This document shows positions 18,493-28,517 of a DNA stretch of 64,000 nt, piece by piece; positions within the stretch are counted from its first letter, which is position 1; each line of letters starts with the position of its first letter. The notes under the pieces are model-generated. The model did not search any database, had not been told where the DNA came from, and saw only the letters and a list, made by a program, of their open reading frames with translations. The stretch is from Psychrobacter aestuarii (lineage in GTDB: Bacteria > Pseudomonadota > Gammaproteobacteria > Pseudomonadales > Moraxellaceae), in NCBI RefSeq assembly GCF_904846035.1, contig NZ_CAJGYT010000001.1, forward strand, positions 2,542,001 to 2,606,000, written 5' to 3'. The translations under genes and the position numbers were made by a program.

Positions 18493-18969
18493 ATGAGTGA
18501 AGATACAGCCACGACTGATAGTGGTGTGGTACTGTCTGAGGTGCTGTCGCCTTATTATCGCCCTGCCGACAACACCATCGTCTGCGGCGCACTCGACAAA
18601 GACAAAGTACAAGCGCTCGCTGATGCGGGTGTAGAGCTGGTGATTAACCTACAGCCAGAAGATGAGCTGACCTTTGATGAAGCCGCTGCGGTGCAAGAGG
18701 CGGGCATGATTTATGCTGCGCTGCCCATTCGCGGTGAGGACGATTTAAAACAAGTGGTTATGCTAGAGTTTGATAAGCTGCTGCGTCAGTATCATGACAA
18801 AAAAATGGTACTGCACTGCAAATCAGGCAACCGCGTCGGTGCCGCCATTGCGCTACGCGCGGGCTGGCTACGCGGGCGCAAGATAGAGACGGCATTAGAG
18901 CGCGGGCAGCAGCATGGACTGACAGGCTTGCAAGAGGTGGTGCATCAGCGCTTACTGGTACCTCGGTAA
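18493..18969 (+). CDS. DUF442/phosphatase-like protein with CX4R loop
   Basis: The 158-residue protein resembles the beta-lactamase-hydrolase-like phosphatase domain (DUF442). Its active-site loop is VLHCKSGNRVGAA, a Cys followed four residues later by Arg, as in DUF442 and rhodaneses, rather than the CX5R loop of true tyrosine phosphatases. An upstream stretch AGVELVINLQPEDE is typical of the family. The substrate is unknown; members are linked to sulfur or sulfide metabolism or to phosphatase activity. AGGAG precedes ATG 18493 and a terminator follows the gene. Confidence 0.72.
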   Translation: MSEDTATTDSGVVLSEVLSPYYRPADNTIVCGALDKDKVQALADAGVELVINLQPEDELTFDEAAAVQEAGMIYAALPIRGEDDLKQVVMLEFDKLLRQYHDKKMVLHCKSGNRVGAAIALRAGWLRGRKIETALERGQQHGLTGLQEVVHQRLLVPR

Positions 18970-18999
18970 GTATCTGGACGATATATATTGCATAATAGG

Positions 19000-19049
19000 C
19001 AGCCGCGCTTTGTCCTCACCAACATGGACAGGTCAAAGGCGGCTGTTTT
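19000..19049 (+). terminator. Rho-independent terminator after the DUF442 gene
   Basis: CAGCCGC(G)CTTTG at 19000-19012 pairs with CAAAGGCGGCTG at 19034-19045 with one bulge, and TTTT follows. Confidence 0.7.
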
Positions 19050-19235
19050 GACATAAAGGGAATGTTGTCATCTAACAAGGACGGGGTGCTGGATACCTCA
19101 TATAGTAAGTGTCTGTGCAGTATCTGGTCTGGTGCCAAGGCTGCCCATAGGCTTTTATATGACTCAAGTACAAGCGGCTATAGCCAATCACATATCACGC
19201 TCACCCCATGACTGAATTGTCGTAATGAGGAACGC

Positions 19236-20582
19236 ATGTCGCAACACACATCACACATCGACCCCGATTTGCAGCAGCACTTGCAGCAAATATTGACCCG
19301 TTTGCAACTGGACGACGCCCCCGCAGGCGGCGCGCTCGTTGTGTACCAAGCAGGCGAGTGCATCGCGAGAGCCAGCGTCGGCATGGCGCGTCAAGACCGC
19401 GCATGGCAGGCAGACACCCTGTCGCTCAATTTTTCAACGGGCAAGGCTGTGGTCGCAACCTTGATTCATGTCTTGGCATCACGTGGCTTATTGGCGTATG
19501 ACACGCCGATTGCGCACTACTGGCCTGCATTTGGCAGTAATGGCAAATCTGACATTACCTTGCATCACGTGCTGTCACATCAAGCCAATCTGTTCGCCAT
19601 TACCTCCATTGAGACGGACAATGACGTGCTGCTCGACTGGGATACCATGCTCGATAAAGTGGCGGCTATAGCACCAAGCGCCCCCAATAAAGCGGAGCAG
19701 TACGACAGTGCTTATAGTGCGCTGGTATCGGGCTGGATACTCGGCGGGGTGATTGAGGCGGTAACTGAGATGTCTTTTGCCGATGCACTACGTCATTACT
19801 TGACTGAGCCACTTGGCATCACTGACAGCTGCTATTTTGGTGTACCCAGTGAGCGCCTCGATGAGATTGCGCGTTTGGCACAAGATTTTGGCACACCGAC
19901 TGTGCCTGTCATTGATACTGACAATAAACCCAAACGCCGCCGCAAGCCTGTGCTCAAGCCCGAATCTCCAGCCAGTTTAGAGGCGTATGCGGCATTGCCC
20001 AGCTATGCTTGCTGGCAGCAACTGGCTGATAATGAGGATGCGCCGCTGACCGCCGCGACCATCAATAAGCTGTACTTTGATCACTCGCGTCTGAACCTAA
20101 AAAACTATAAAGCCGCGCTCATTCCTGAAGGGCAAGAGCCGATTGAATACCGCAAAGCCAGTACGCTACAAGCCATCATACCTGCCGCTAATGGCATCGC
20201 CTCAGCAGAAGCGCTCGCTATACTCTATGCGATGATTGCCTGTGGTGGTGTCTGGCAAGGCAAACGGTTGATTGACGACGCTATTGTGCAGCAGTTTTCA
20301 CAGTCTTTGGTCACAGGCTTTGATGCCATCATGCCTGCCAAGATGGCGTGGCGCTATGGCTATCATCAAATTTTTCATCATTGTGCGCTCAGTGATGCCC
20401 AAGTGCAGGACGCGCCGCGCTTTGGACATATGGGTTACAATGGCTCAGTGGCGTGGTGTGAGCCTACGCGCCAGCTGTCGTTTGCCTTTGTACACAACTT
20501 TGATGTGACCATGCTCAACGATGTGCGCCAGTTTGCATTGACCGAAGCGGTCTTGATGGCGCTTGATACCGAGCTTGCCTGA
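19236..20582 (+). CDS. beta-lactamase-fold serine hydrolase (class C/EstB type)
   Basis: The 448-residue protein belongs to the serine beta-lactamase/carboxylesterase superfamily. The SxxK nucleophile motif is FSTGK (Ser67, Lys70), the YxN-like tyrosine is in YDSAYSALVSG, and the third motif is GHMGYNGS. It has no signal peptide, so it is probably a cytoplasmic esterase or lactonase and not a periplasmic antibiotic-resistance enzyme. An Arg/Lys-rich insertion (KPKRRRKPV) lies about residue 230. GAGGA stands 8 bases before ATG 19236. Confidence 0.82.
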   Translation: MSQHTSHIDPDLQQHLQQILTRLQLDDAPAGGALVVYQAGECIARASVGMARQDRAWQADTLSLNFSTGKAVVATLIHVLASRGLLAYDTPIAHYWPAFGSNGKSDITLHHVLSHQANLFAITSIETDNDVLLDWDTMLDKVAAIAPSAPNKAEQYDSAYSALVSGWILGGVIEAVTEMSFADALRHYLTEPLGITDSCYFGVPSERLDEIARLAQDFGTPTVPVIDTDNKPKRRRKPVLKPESPASLEAYAALPSYACWQQLADNEDAPLTAATINKLYFDHSRLNLKNYKAALIPEGQEPIEYRKASTLQAIIPAANGIASAEALAILYAMIACGGVWQGKRLIDDAIVQQFSQSLVTGFDAIMPAKMAWRYGYHQIFHHCALSDAQVQDAPRFGHMGYNGSVAWCEPTRQLSFAFVHNFDVTMLNDVRQFALTEAVLMALDTELA

Positions 20583-20596
20583 GTCTACGCTATGAC

Positions 20597-20637
20597 AAAA
20601 AAGCCCTGCTTTGGACATCAAAGCAGGGCTTTTTTTA
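20597..20637. terminator. bidirectional terminator, serine hydrolase / antiporter
   Basis: A perfect stem AAGCCCTGCTTTG / CAAAGCAGGGCTT with a 5-base loop is flanked by A-run and T-run, so it serves both convergent genes. Confidence 0.9.
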
Positions 20638-20667
20638 TGGTGGCATCAATAAAACGGGAAAAAGTCG

Positions 20668-21921
20668 TTAGTTTAGCGGCTTAGGTTTGGGGGTCATTTT
20701 TAGCAGCTTTGGTGCGCTTAACCCATGCATAAAGATGGACGCCAAAATCACAATCGAGCAGACCACCCACAGTTTGATGGCTTCATCTTCGGCGAAATAC
20801 CCCTGATTAAGCGCGTATGATAAATAATACAAGGTCCCGATGCCGCGAATACCGAGCGCGGAGATGGCGTATTTTTCATTACGGTGCATACCAAGTCCTG
20901 ATAGCGCAATCAAGCCGCCGATAGGGCGTATCAGCAATAAGAAAACAAAGCTCACGATGTACACTTTCCACGTCAGCTCAACGCCAGACTCCAGCCCTTG
21001 ACCAATAAAAATACCAAAGGTCACAAGCACCAATGACATCAGCAAACCTTCAGACTGCTCGGCAAAATCATGCAGTTTTTGATGATACTCGTGCTCGCAC
21101 TCCGAGCGGCGAAATGCAAAGGCGGCAACAAAGACGGCAATAAAGCCATAGCTGTCCACGTACTCCGCAAGCCCATACGCCATCAAGGTCAGTGCAATAA
21201 TCACATAGCCTTGCGATAGTGTGGTGTCACAAGTGTGCTTGGAGAACACAATCTTTGCCAAAAACTTGCCCACGAGCACACCGACCAAGACACCAACGCC
21301 AATCTTCCACAGCACATCATGGCTGAACCATGACCAAAACAGCGCGCTATCAAAGCGCTCGCCTTCGCTGTGCGCTTCTGCCATTTTTATTGCCAAATAG
21401 ACAAAAGGGAACGCCAAGCCATCATTCAATCCTGCCTCCGAAGTTAAGGTAAAGCGGGAGGTGTCCTCTGTGCCCGTATTGGGTGGTCCGACTTGGATAG
21501 AGGCGGCGAGTACGGGGTCGGTCGGCGCAAGCACGGCACCGAGCAAAATGGCGGCACCCATTGTCAAGCCAAAGGCGTAATAACCCAAAAATGCCATCGC
21601 AAAAATGCCGATAGGCATGGTAATCAGTAGCAAGCGCGCGGTGGTGCGCCAATTTTGCCATTTCAGCGGTGTGTCAATCTTGATACCTGCACCGACCAAA
21701 GAGACGAGCACCACAATCTCGGTCAGTTTTTCGATAATAAAACCATTATCAATAGGGTCCAAAAAAGACAGGCTCGTCCACCAATAGCCCATACAAATGC
21801 CAAAGGTCACTTGCAGCATGGGTAAAGAGACGGGCAGTCGCCTGAAAATCACAGGGAACAGCGCCCCGAACAAAAAGGCAATCCCGCAGACTAATAAAAA
21901 GACATTATAGTTTTCAATCAT
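20668..21921 (-). CDS. cation:proton antiporter (CPA1/NhaP type)
   Basis: The 417-residue membrane protein has about 12 hydrophobic helices. Two CPA motifs are visible: APTDPVLAAS in the middle (the TD pair of the unwound helix) and SEAGLNDGLAFP (the ND pair of the ion site). Such proteins exchange Na+ or K+ for H+ across the inner membrane. It lacks the long C-terminal regulatory domain found in many relatives. The exact ion cannot be read from the sequence. It lies between a terminator and a spacer before ilvD, so it is probably a single-gene unit. Confidence 0.85.
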   Translation of the reverse strand: MIENYNVFLLVCGIAFLFGALFPVIFRRLPVSLPMLQVTFGICMGYWWTSLSFLDPIDNGFIIEKLTEIVVLVSLVGAGIKIDTPLKWQNWRTTARLLLITMPIGIFAMAFLGYYAFGLTMGAAILLGAVLAPTDPVLAASIQVGPPNTGTEDTSRFTLTSEAGLNDGLAFPFVYLAIKMAEAHSEGERFDSALFWSWFSHDVLWKIGVGVLVGVLVGKFLAKIVFSKHTCDTTLSQGYVIIALTLMAYGLAEYVDSYGFIAVFVAAFAFRRSECEHEYHQKLHDFAEQSEGLLMSLVLVTFGIFIGQGLESGVELTWKVYIVSFVFLLLIRPIGGLIALSGLGMHRNEKYAISALGIRGIGTLYYLSYALNQGYFAEDEAIKLWVVCSIVILASIFMHGLSAPKLLKMTPKPKPLN

Positions 21922-22122
21922 GAGTGGTCATCTGTGTCATCAAAAGGCGTACTGTGTACTGCACAAAGCGGCAGCATAGGCCTCTATGATGACAACAAAA
22001 CAGCCATCACTTCGCAAAAAATCGTTATCACCACCGATACCGCGTTGTGTTTTGGTGAAAAAAAAGCCAGCGCGAGGCTGACTTTTTATTTATTGCACAT
22101 AAGTTTTAAATATTTAGCACAA

Positions 22123-24009
22123 TTAACGCTCGACTTGACTCACATCACGCACCGCACCTGTATCGGCACTGGTGGTCATGGCGGCATAGGCGCGTAGTGC
22201 AGGGGAGACCACGCGGGTACGCGAGACAGGTTTCCATGCTTGATTGCCACGGCTTTCCATCGCTTCACGGCGCGCTGCGAGGTCGGCATCGCTGATATCG
22301 ATGTTGATGGTACGGTTCGGGATGTCGATGTGGATGGTATCGCCTTCTTCTACCAAGCCAATCGCACCGCCTTCAGCCGCTTCTGGGCTGGCATGACCGA
22401 TAGACAGACCCGAGGTGCCGCCTGAGAAGCGACCATCCGTCAGTAGTGCACAGGCTTTGCCCAAACCTTTTGATTTTAGATAGGTGGTTGGGTAGAGCAT
22501 CTCTTGCATACCTGGGCCGCCTTTTGGTCCTTCATAGCGGATGATGACCACATCACCTGCGACGATTTGGTCATCGAGGATAGAGGCGACGGCGGCATCT
22601 TGCGATTCAAAGATACGCGCGCGACCCGTAAAAGTCAGGATGCTCTCATCCACGCCTGCGGTTTTGACCACGCAGCCACGCTCAGCGATGTTGCCGTAAA
22701 GCACGGCCAAGCCGCCATCGGTAGAGTAGGCATTATCAGCGCTGCGGATACAACCTGACTCGCGGTTGACGTCGAGGTTCGGCCATTCTTTATCTTGCGA
22801 AAAGGCTTCTGTGGTACGTACGCCACCCGGTGCGGCGATATACAGCGCGCGCGCCTCGGTGTTGTCTGGGTTCATGATGTCCCATTTTTCAAGCGCCGCT
22901 TGCATGGTATCGCTGTGGATGGTCGGTACTGAGGTATCGAGCAGATTGGCGCGGTTCAATTCAGCGAGCAGTGCCATCACGCCGCCTGCGCGGTGCACGT
23001 CTTCCATATGGTATTTTTGCGTGGCGGGTGCGACTTTTGACAGGCAAGGCACGCGGCGGCTTAGACGGTCGATATCTGCCATTTTAAAATCAACTTCGGC
23101 TTCATTGGCAGCAGCGAGCAAATGCAAGATGGTGTTGGTCGAGCCGCCCATCGCGATATCAAGGCTCATGGCGTTTTCAAACGCCGCTTTGGTGGCGATG
23201 TTACGCGGTAGAATTGAATCGTCATCGCCTTCGTAGCGACGTTTTGCTAATGATACGATGGTGCGACCCGCTTCTAAGAACAGCTCACGGCGCAGCGCAT
23301 GGGTGGCAAGTAGTGAGCCATTACCTGGTAGTGACAGACCCAAGGCTTCGGTCAAGCAGTTCATTGAGTTGGCGGTGAACATGCCTGAGCATGAGCCGCA
23401 AGTTGGGCACGCTGAGACTTCAATCGCTGCCACATCTTCATCGCTGATGCTGTCGTCTGCCGCGTCCATCATCGCATCGACCAAGTCCAGCTTACGGATG
23501 GTGCTGCCTGCGCTGTCTTCATTGTTGTGGCTTTTACCAACGGTGCTGGCGATGACTTTGCCCGCTTCCATCGGACCGCCTGAGACGAATACCGTTGGGA
23601 TGTTTAGGCGCATTGCTGCCATCAGCATACCTGGGGTGATTTTGTCACAGTTTGAAATACACACCAGCGCATCGGCGCAGTGGGCGTTGACCATGTACTC
23701 GACCGAATCGGCAATCAAATCACGGCTCGGCAAGGAATACAGCATACCGCTGTGACCCATCGCAATACCATCATCGACCGCAATGGTGTTGAATTCTTTG
23801 GCGACACCGCCCGCCGCTTCAATCTCGCGTGCGACCAGTTGACCCAAGTCTTTTAGATGTACGTGACCTGGCACAAACTGGGTGAATGAGTTGGCAATGG
23901 CGATGATTGGCTTTTCAAAGTCACCATCTTTCATGCCAGTTGCGCGCCATAGCGCTCGCGCACCTGCCATATTACGACCCGCAGTAGAGGTTTTTGAGCG
24001 ATAGTCCAT
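22123..24009 (-). CDS. ilvD: dihydroxy-acid dehydratase IlvD
   Basis: IlvD converts 2,3-dihydroxy-3-methylvalerate and -isovalerate to the 2-oxo acids in isoleucine and valine synthesis. The 628-residue length fits the family. Fe-S ligands are in CISNCDK and [11 protein letters not shown], and the GRFSGGTSG motif is near the C-terminus. The N-terminus [20 protein letters not shown] is standard. No leader peptide rich in branched-chain codons was seen upstream (24010-24148), so there is no sign of attenuation. Confidence 0.95.
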   Translation of the reverse strand: MDYRSKTSTAGRNMAGARALWRATGMKDGDFEKPIIAIANSFTQFVPGHVHLKDLGQLVAREIEAAGGVAKEFNTIAVDDGIAMGHSGMLYSLPSRDLIADSVEYMVNAHCADALVCISNCDKITPGMLMAAMRLNIPTVFVSGGPMEAGKVIASTVGKSHNNEDSAGSTIRKLDLVDAMMDAADDSISDEDVAAIEVSACPTCGSCSGMFTANSMNCLTEALGLSLPGNGSLLATHALRRELFLEAGRTIVSLAKRRYEGDDDSILPRNIATKAAFENAMSLDIAMGGSTNTILHLLAAANEAEVDFKMADIDRLSRRVPCLSKVAPATQKYHMEDVHRAGGVMALLAELNRANLLDTSVPTIHSDTMQAALEKWDIMNPDNTEARALYIAAPGGVRTTEAFSQDKEWPNLDVNRESGCIRSADNAYSTDGGLAVLYGNIAERGCVVKTAGVDESILTFTGRARIFESQDAAVASILDDQIVAGDVVIIRYEGPKGGPGMQEMLYPTTYLKSKGLGKACALLTDGRFSGGTSGLSIGHASPEAAEGGAIGLVEEGDTIHIDIPNRTINIDISDADLAARREAMESRGNQAWKPVSRTRVVSPALRAYAAMTTSADTGAVRDVSQVER

Positions 24010-24148
24010 ACAAGCTTCCTTAAATAGGCGGTAGTGTGAAATTGTCGTTGCGAAACCCTAAATGATGCCATGCAACGGGCAAAATCACTATCTATGAATG
24101 ATGAAAGTTAATTATGATAACAACAAATATTGTGCATACGTGCTGATA

Positions 24149-24889
24149 TTATTGAATACGCGCTAGAATTACCGCCTCAAACCACGGCAACTGCGCTTTG
24201 TCCGCTTCGAGTGCCGCAATCAAGCTGATGGCGTGCGCGGCGGGCAGCTGCTGATAAGCGGTGGTCGGCGCAATCGTGATTGGCTCAGCAAGTTCGCTGT
24301 CATCAATACTGATGAGCGTCGCTTCTTTTTTATACAAGACATCGACACGCCCCAAAAACTGCCATTCTTTAAACGCCAGCGTCACCGCTTCTTCGGCGTC
24401 TTTGGTATAAATAGGCTGCGTCTCTTTGATGGTATTGCTAAAATTCAAGCGGCAGGCGAGCTGTAGCGCCTCGCTAAACACCACCAGCGTGCCGCTGATT
24501 TTGACATGCCACGGCGCAGCAATCAGTGCGCTATCAATACCGAGCAGGGCAGCAGCCTCAGCGGGCAGCATTGGTGTGTCAAACTTTGCCAATAGTGCAG
24601 GCGTTAACGGCAGCGTTTCTTTGAGCGCCTCATTCAAGCTATCATAGTGATACAAAAACGGCAATGGCTGCTCACGGGTCACGATATGCTGCTGGATTTT
24701 ACAATTATGAATCTGCCAAGGTAGCGCGGCGTCAGTAAGCACCTCTGAGAGTATCAGTGGCGCGGCATCCATGCGTTTGGTATCGACAGCGGCAGGTGAA
24801 GGATTGGGGTCAGACGGTAGCGACAAAACAGCCTCCAAAGCGCGCAGTGAGCGTAAAAATAAGGCATCAATATACCATTGAATGCCCAT
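24149..24889 (-). CDS. hypothetical protein, unrecognised
   Basis: A 246-residue protein without signal peptide or membrane helix that I do not recognise. It is rich in Ala and Leu and has no catalytic motif that I can name. Codon use is like that of its neighbours, and the gene has an ordinary length and clear start (ATG 24889), so it is probably real. It is transcribed in the same direction as the upstream DUF924 gene, with 47 bases between them, so they may be cotranscribed. Confidence 0.6.
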   Translation of the reverse strand: MGIQWYIDALFLRSLRALEAVLSLPSDPNPSPAAVDTKRMDAAPLILSEVLTDAALPWQIHNCKIQQHIVTREQPLPFLYHYDSLNEALKETLPLTPALLAKFDTPMLPAEAAALLGIDSALIAAPWHVKISGTLVVFSEALQLACRLNFSNTIKETQPIYTKDAEEAVTLAFKEWQFLGRVDVLYKKEATLISIDDSELAEPITIAPTTAYQQLPAAHAISLIAALEADKAQLPWFEAVILARIQ

Positions 24890-24936
24890 CTGCCGCCAAT
24901 ATTTTGTCCCACGACGGGGGCGCTACCGCATCATGG

Positions 24937-25560
24937 TTAAAATGAAGAATTGGGCGTTGCCAAAAACGCCTTTTCCGCTTCGCTAGATTCGCGCCCCAGC
25001 ACCTCATTGCGGTGCGGATAACGCCCAAACTCATCAATAATCGCCTTATGCTGCTTGGCAAAATCGAGTATCACCGCATCGCCCAAAGCTTTAAAGTAAT
25101 GAAAATAATGGGCATGAATATCAGCGGACTCAGAATGCATGATGGGCATGATTAAAAACTGCTGCCACGCGGTCGGCAGCATCTCATAGCCCGCCTGCGG
25201 CAATGCTTCTTGCGTGAGTACCAGCGCCATAGAGTCATGCGCAAAGGCCGCGTCCTCATCGCGGCACAGATTGCGCGAAAACTGGTCAATCACGATAATC
25301 TCAGCCAAGCGCCCTGCTAGATTCGCCAGCGCGTTGTGCGTGCAGTGTCTGCGCCAGTGGGCGCATTCGCCTTGGCAAGCGGCGCGCCACAACTCGCCGA
25401 AATTGTCTGCAATATTTTGGTCAAAGTCGTCACTTTTGGCAAACCAGCAGTCGTGATGCGCGGCATCAAACCAAAACGATAATACCGCATGGGCATCGGG
25501 GTGCGCTTCTTGAACATCGATGTTGTCCAAAAACTGCGCATAATCGGGTAAAGTGCTCAT
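24937..25560 (-). CDS. DUF924 family protein
   Basis: The 207-residue protein matches DUF924, a helical TPR-like family with no settled function. Typical stretches are HAVLSFWFD near the N-terminus, IIVIDQFSRNLCR in the middle, FLIMPIMHSES, and FGRYPHRNEVLGRES near the C-terminus. It is cytoplasmic. It lies divergent from nspC with about 120 bases between the starts. Confidence 0.8.
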   Translation of the reverse strand: MSTLPDYAQFLDNIDVQEAHPDAHAVLSFWFDAAHHDCWFAKSDDFDQNIADNFGELWRAACQGECAHWRRHCTHNALANLAGRLAEIIVIDQFSRNLCRDEDAAFAHDSMALVLTQEALPQAGYEMLPTAWQQFLIMPIMHSESADIHAHYFHYFKALGDAVILDFAKQHKAIIDEFGRYPHRNEVLGRESSEAEKAFLATPNSSF

Positions 25561-25680
25561 AAGCTATTCTAATTGTCATGGGTTTGTACTACTATAGCCA
25601 AAATCTTGAGACCTGTCATAAAGGGGTGCTGCGCCATCGCAACCGCTTTGTGATAATGATGTAACCTGATGGAAGAGATT

Positions 25681-26868
25681 ATGACGACTGACCACACCAA
25701 GACGCCGCTGTCCGTGCCTACGCCGTACTATTTGCTCGATGAAAGTGCTATCGTTGCCAATGTACAAATCATTCATCGTCTGTGTGAGCAGTCGGGCGCG
25801 AAGGCATTGCTCGCGCTAAAATGCTTTGCCACGTGGGGCGTGTTTGACGCGATGGCGCCTTATTTACACGGCACGACTTCGTCTTCATTGAACGAAGTGC
25901 GCTTGGGTCGCGAGACGTTTGGCAAGCACGACGACAAAGAAACGCACGCCTACAGCGTTGCCTACAGTCAAGATGAGATTGATGAGGTGCTGAGCTACGC
26001 GGACAAAATTATCTTTAATTCCATCTCGCAACTAAATGCTTTTAAAGACAAGGCAAAAGCGCAAAATATTCCTGTTGGTTTACGTTTGAACCCTAAGACC
26101 AGTAATTCGTCTTTTGTTATCGCCGACCCAGCGCGTCCGTTTAGCCGTTTGGGCGAGCATGACAAAGCGCGTATCGAAGCGGTGCTGCCTGACATTACGG
26201 GCGTGATGATTCATAACAACTGCGAAAACGACGATTTTGATGCCTTTAGCGCTAGCCTTGCTGACATCGAAGCGCGCTTTGGCGACATTTTAGCGCAGCT
26301 TGAGTGGGTGAGCTTGGGCGGCGGCATTCACTTTATCGCTCCTGATTATCCTGTCGATAAACTTGCCGAGCGTCTAAAAACCTTTAGCGAAACCTATGGC
26401 GTACAAGTGTATCTTGAGCCAGGCGAGGCCAGCATTCATGGCGCGGGCACGCTGGTGACGACCGTGCTGGATACCATGCATAATGACAAGCCGTTAGCCG
26501 TCGTTGACGCCTCTATCGAAGCGCACATGCTCGACTTGTTGATTTACCGCGAAGCTGCCCCCATTGAAGCTATCAATGACGAGGGTTTGCGCCTGTCACC
26601 TGTTGCAGACAGTGACAAAAGCAGCGAATCGACCATCATTTATGGGCGCTCGTGCTTGGCGGGGGATATCTTTGGCGAGTATACACTGCCAGCTGCCCTA
26701 AATATTGGCGACACCATTGCCTTTGGTAATGCCGCAGGGTATACCATGGTCAAGAAAAACTGGTTCAATGGGGTCAACATGCCCGCTATCGTCATCCGCC
26801 GTTTGGATGGCAGCATCGATGTGCAGCGCCAGTTTAATTATGACGACTACAAGGCGAGCCTGTCTTAA
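25681..26868 (+). CDS. nspC: carboxynorspermidine decarboxylase NspC
   Basis: NspC is a PLP-dependent, alanine-racemase-fold (group IV) decarboxylase that removes CO2 from carboxynorspermidine or carboxyspermidine to give the triamine. The PLP lysine is in LLALKCFATW near residue 46. The glycine loop is VSLGGGIHF, and the C-terminal Cys of the neighbouring active site lies in GRSCLAGD. The start is set at ATG 25681 because GGAAGAG precedes it; an ATG four codons earlier is possible. The next gene encodes the partner dehydrogenase, but the two are separated by a 270-base gap with its own promoter. Confidence 0.9.
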   Translation: MTTDHTKTPLSVPTPYYLLDESAIVANVQIIHRLCEQSGAKALLALKCFATWGVFDAMAPYLHGTTSSSLNEVRLGRETFGKHDDKETHAYSVAYSQDEIDEVLSYADKIIFNSISQLNAFKDKAKAQNIPVGLRLNPKTSNSSFVIADPARPFSRLGEHDKARIEAVLPDITGVMIHNNCENDDFDAFSASLADIEARFGDILAQLEWVSLGGGIHFIAPDYPVDKLAERLKTFSETYGVQVYLEPGEASIHGAGTLVTTVLDTMHNDKPLAVVDASIEAHMLDLLIYREAAPIEAINDEGLRLSPVADSDKSSESTIIYGRSCLAGDIFGEYTLPAALNIGDTIAFGNAAGYTMVKKNWFNGVNMPAIVIRRLDGSIDVQRQFNYDDYKASLS

Positions 26869-26956
26869 CGACCAAACGCTTGTTTATAGCGCTTTTGCCT
26901 GCCGTTTTATGACGGTAAAAAAAGCAGTCATCAGGCGTTTAAGAATGTGCGAATTG

Positions 26957-26987
26957 TTGTCGAAATACCGCAAAAACTTGTTATAAT
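26957..26987 (+). promoter_or_regulatory. extended -10 promoter of the carboxynorspermidine synthase gene
   Basis: TATAAT at 26982-26987 is preceded by TG one base upstream (TGTTATAAT), an extended -10. TTGTCG at 26957-26962 is a weak -35 with 19-base spacing. Confidence 0.65.
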
Positions 26988-26994
26988 CGCCACG

Positions 26995-27018
26995 GGCAGC
27001 GATGGGGTCATCACTGCC
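26995..27018 (+). promoter_or_regulatory. hairpin at the 5' end of the carboxynorspermidine synthase leader
   Basis: GGCAG-C-GATG at 26995-27004 pairs with CATC-A-CTGCC at 27009-27018 around the loop GGGT, with one mismatch. It begins within about 10 bases of the predicted transcription start and leaves a leader of about 120 bases before the start codon. It could stabilise the message or be part of a regulatory leader; there is no T-run, so it is not a simple terminator. Confidence 0.5.
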
Positions 27019-27137
27019 TGACGGGTGCGTGGGTTTTCCTCGGTCTTCCTTTTTAATTCACGCATATCATTCACTCGCTACTGTTTTGAACAGCCGTTCG
27101 CTAAGGCGCTAACAGCAGCACAAAGGAGGATTTCTCA

Positions 27138-28400
27138 TTGAATAAAGCTCAAAGCAAAAAAGACGTATTGATTATCGGTGCAGGCGGCGTGGCACAAGTG
27201 GTCGCCCACAAGTGTGCCATGAACAATGACGTGCTGGGCAACCTACACATTGCCTCACGTACCAAAGACAAGTGCGATGCCATCGCTGATAGCGTGGCAG
27301 AAAAAGGCAGCTTTAAAGTACCTGCCAGCTTGCAGACGCATGAATTAAACGCACTCGATACCCAAGCAGTCATCGCGCTGATTGAATCTACGGGCGTCAA
27401 CATCGTCATCAATGTCGGCTCAGCCTTCATCAACATGAGTGTGCTGGAAGCCTGTATCGAGACGGGCGCAGCCTATATCGACACCGCTATCCATGAAGAC
27501 CCACGCAAAATCTGTGAGACGCCGCCATGGTACGGCAACTATGAATGGAAGCGTAAAGCGCGCTGCGAAAAGCACAACATCACCGCGATTTTGGGTGCAG
27601 GCTTTGACCCAGGTGTGGTCAATGCGTATGCCAAGATTGGCTATGACATGATGGACAAAGGCTCTGTGACCGATATCGACATCATTGATATCAATGCAGG
27701 CAGCCACGGCAAATACTTCGCCACCAACTTTGACCCTGAGATTAACTTTCGCGAGTTCACAGGCACGGTGTATTCTTGGCAAGACAGCCAGTGGCAGTCA
27801 AACAAGATGTTCGAAGTCAAGCGTACCGATGATTTGCCTGTCGTTGGCGTACAAAACAGCTATTTGAGTGGACACGATGAGATTCATTCACTATCAGCGA
27901 ACCTTGATGTGCCAAACATCCGCTTTTGGATGGGCTTTGGTGAGCATTACATGAATGTCTTTACCGTCTTGCAAAATTTGGGTCTGCTGTCAGAGCAGCC
28001 TGTTAAGACCGCAGAAGGTCAAGAAGTTGTGCCATTAAAAGTGGTCAAAGCTGTCCTACCAGACCCAAGCTCGCTGGCGCCGAACTATACCGGCAAGACC
28101 TGTATCGGTGATAAAGTCAAAGGCAAGCAAAATGGTGAAGACGCAGAAGTATTCGTTTATAACGTCTCAGACCACAAAGAAGCGTACAACGAAGTCGGCA
28201 GCCAAGGCATCTCGTATACCGCTGGTGTACCGCCTGTTGCTGCGGCAATGCTGGTCGCGACTGGCGAATGGGACGCAGGCAAGATGGTCAACGTCGAAGA
28301 GCTTGACCCACGTCCGTTCATTAACCTATTGAACAAAATCGGTCTACCAACCCGCATCCAAGATGCCAATGGCGACCGTGAATTGTCCTTTGATATCTAA
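27138..28400 (+). CDS. carboxynorspermidine synthase (saccharopine dehydrogenase family)
   Basis: The 420-residue enzyme condenses diaminopropane or putrescine with aspartate semialdehyde, using NAD(P)H, to give carboxynorspermidine or carboxyspermidine. The dinucleotide motif is IIGAGGVAQVVAHKCA at the N-terminus, followed by FDPGVVNAYAKIG and DINAGSHGKYFATNFDPEIN, as in the family. The start is TTG 27138: AAGGAGG ends 8 bases before it and no ATG fits. With nspC upstream it makes the complete alternative polyamine route. The gene is usually named lys1-like or casdh, so no symbol is given. Confidence 0.9.
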   Translation: MNKAQSKKDVLIIGAGGVAQVVAHKCAMNNDVLGNLHIASRTKDKCDAIADSVAEKGSFKVPASLQTHELNALDTQAVIALIESTGVNIVINVGSAFINMSVLEACIETGAAYIDTAIHEDPRKICETPPWYGNYEWKRKARCEKHNITAILGAGFDPGVVNAYAKIGYDMMDKGSVTDIDIIDINAGSHGKYFATNFDPEINFREFTGTVYSWQDSQWQSNKMFEVKRTDDLPVVGVQNSYLSGHDEIHSLSANLDVPNIRFWMGFGEHYMNVFTVLQNLGLLSEQPVKTAEGQEVVPLKVVKAVLPDPSSLAPNYTGKTCIGDKVKGKQNGEDAEVFVYNVSDHKEAYNEVGSQGISYTAGVPPVAAAMLVATGEWDAGKMVNVEELDPRPFINLLNKIGLPTRIQDANGDRELSFDI

Positions 28401-28456
28401 GTATTTTGTTCTGAGTCGATTGATTTAAATATCTATTCATTGACTTAGTGTTTCAT

Positions 28457-28493
28457 AAAAAAAGCCCATCTGTTATCAGGTGGGCTTTTTTTT
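28457..28493. terminator. bidirectional terminator after the polyamine gene
   Basis: AGCCCATCTG and CAGGTGGGCT form a 10-bp stem with one wobble pair and loop TTAT, flanked by A-run and T-run. It serves both this gene and the convergent deacetylase operon. Confidence 0.88.
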
Positions 28494-28517
28494 GGTGTTA
28501 TAGCATTTTTTGTTATT

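Noticed and set aside
19236-20582. Antibiotic-degrading class C beta-lactamase
   Set aside because: The SxxK motif is present, but there is no signal peptide and the third motif is HMG and not KTG, so an esterase-like hydrolase is more likely.
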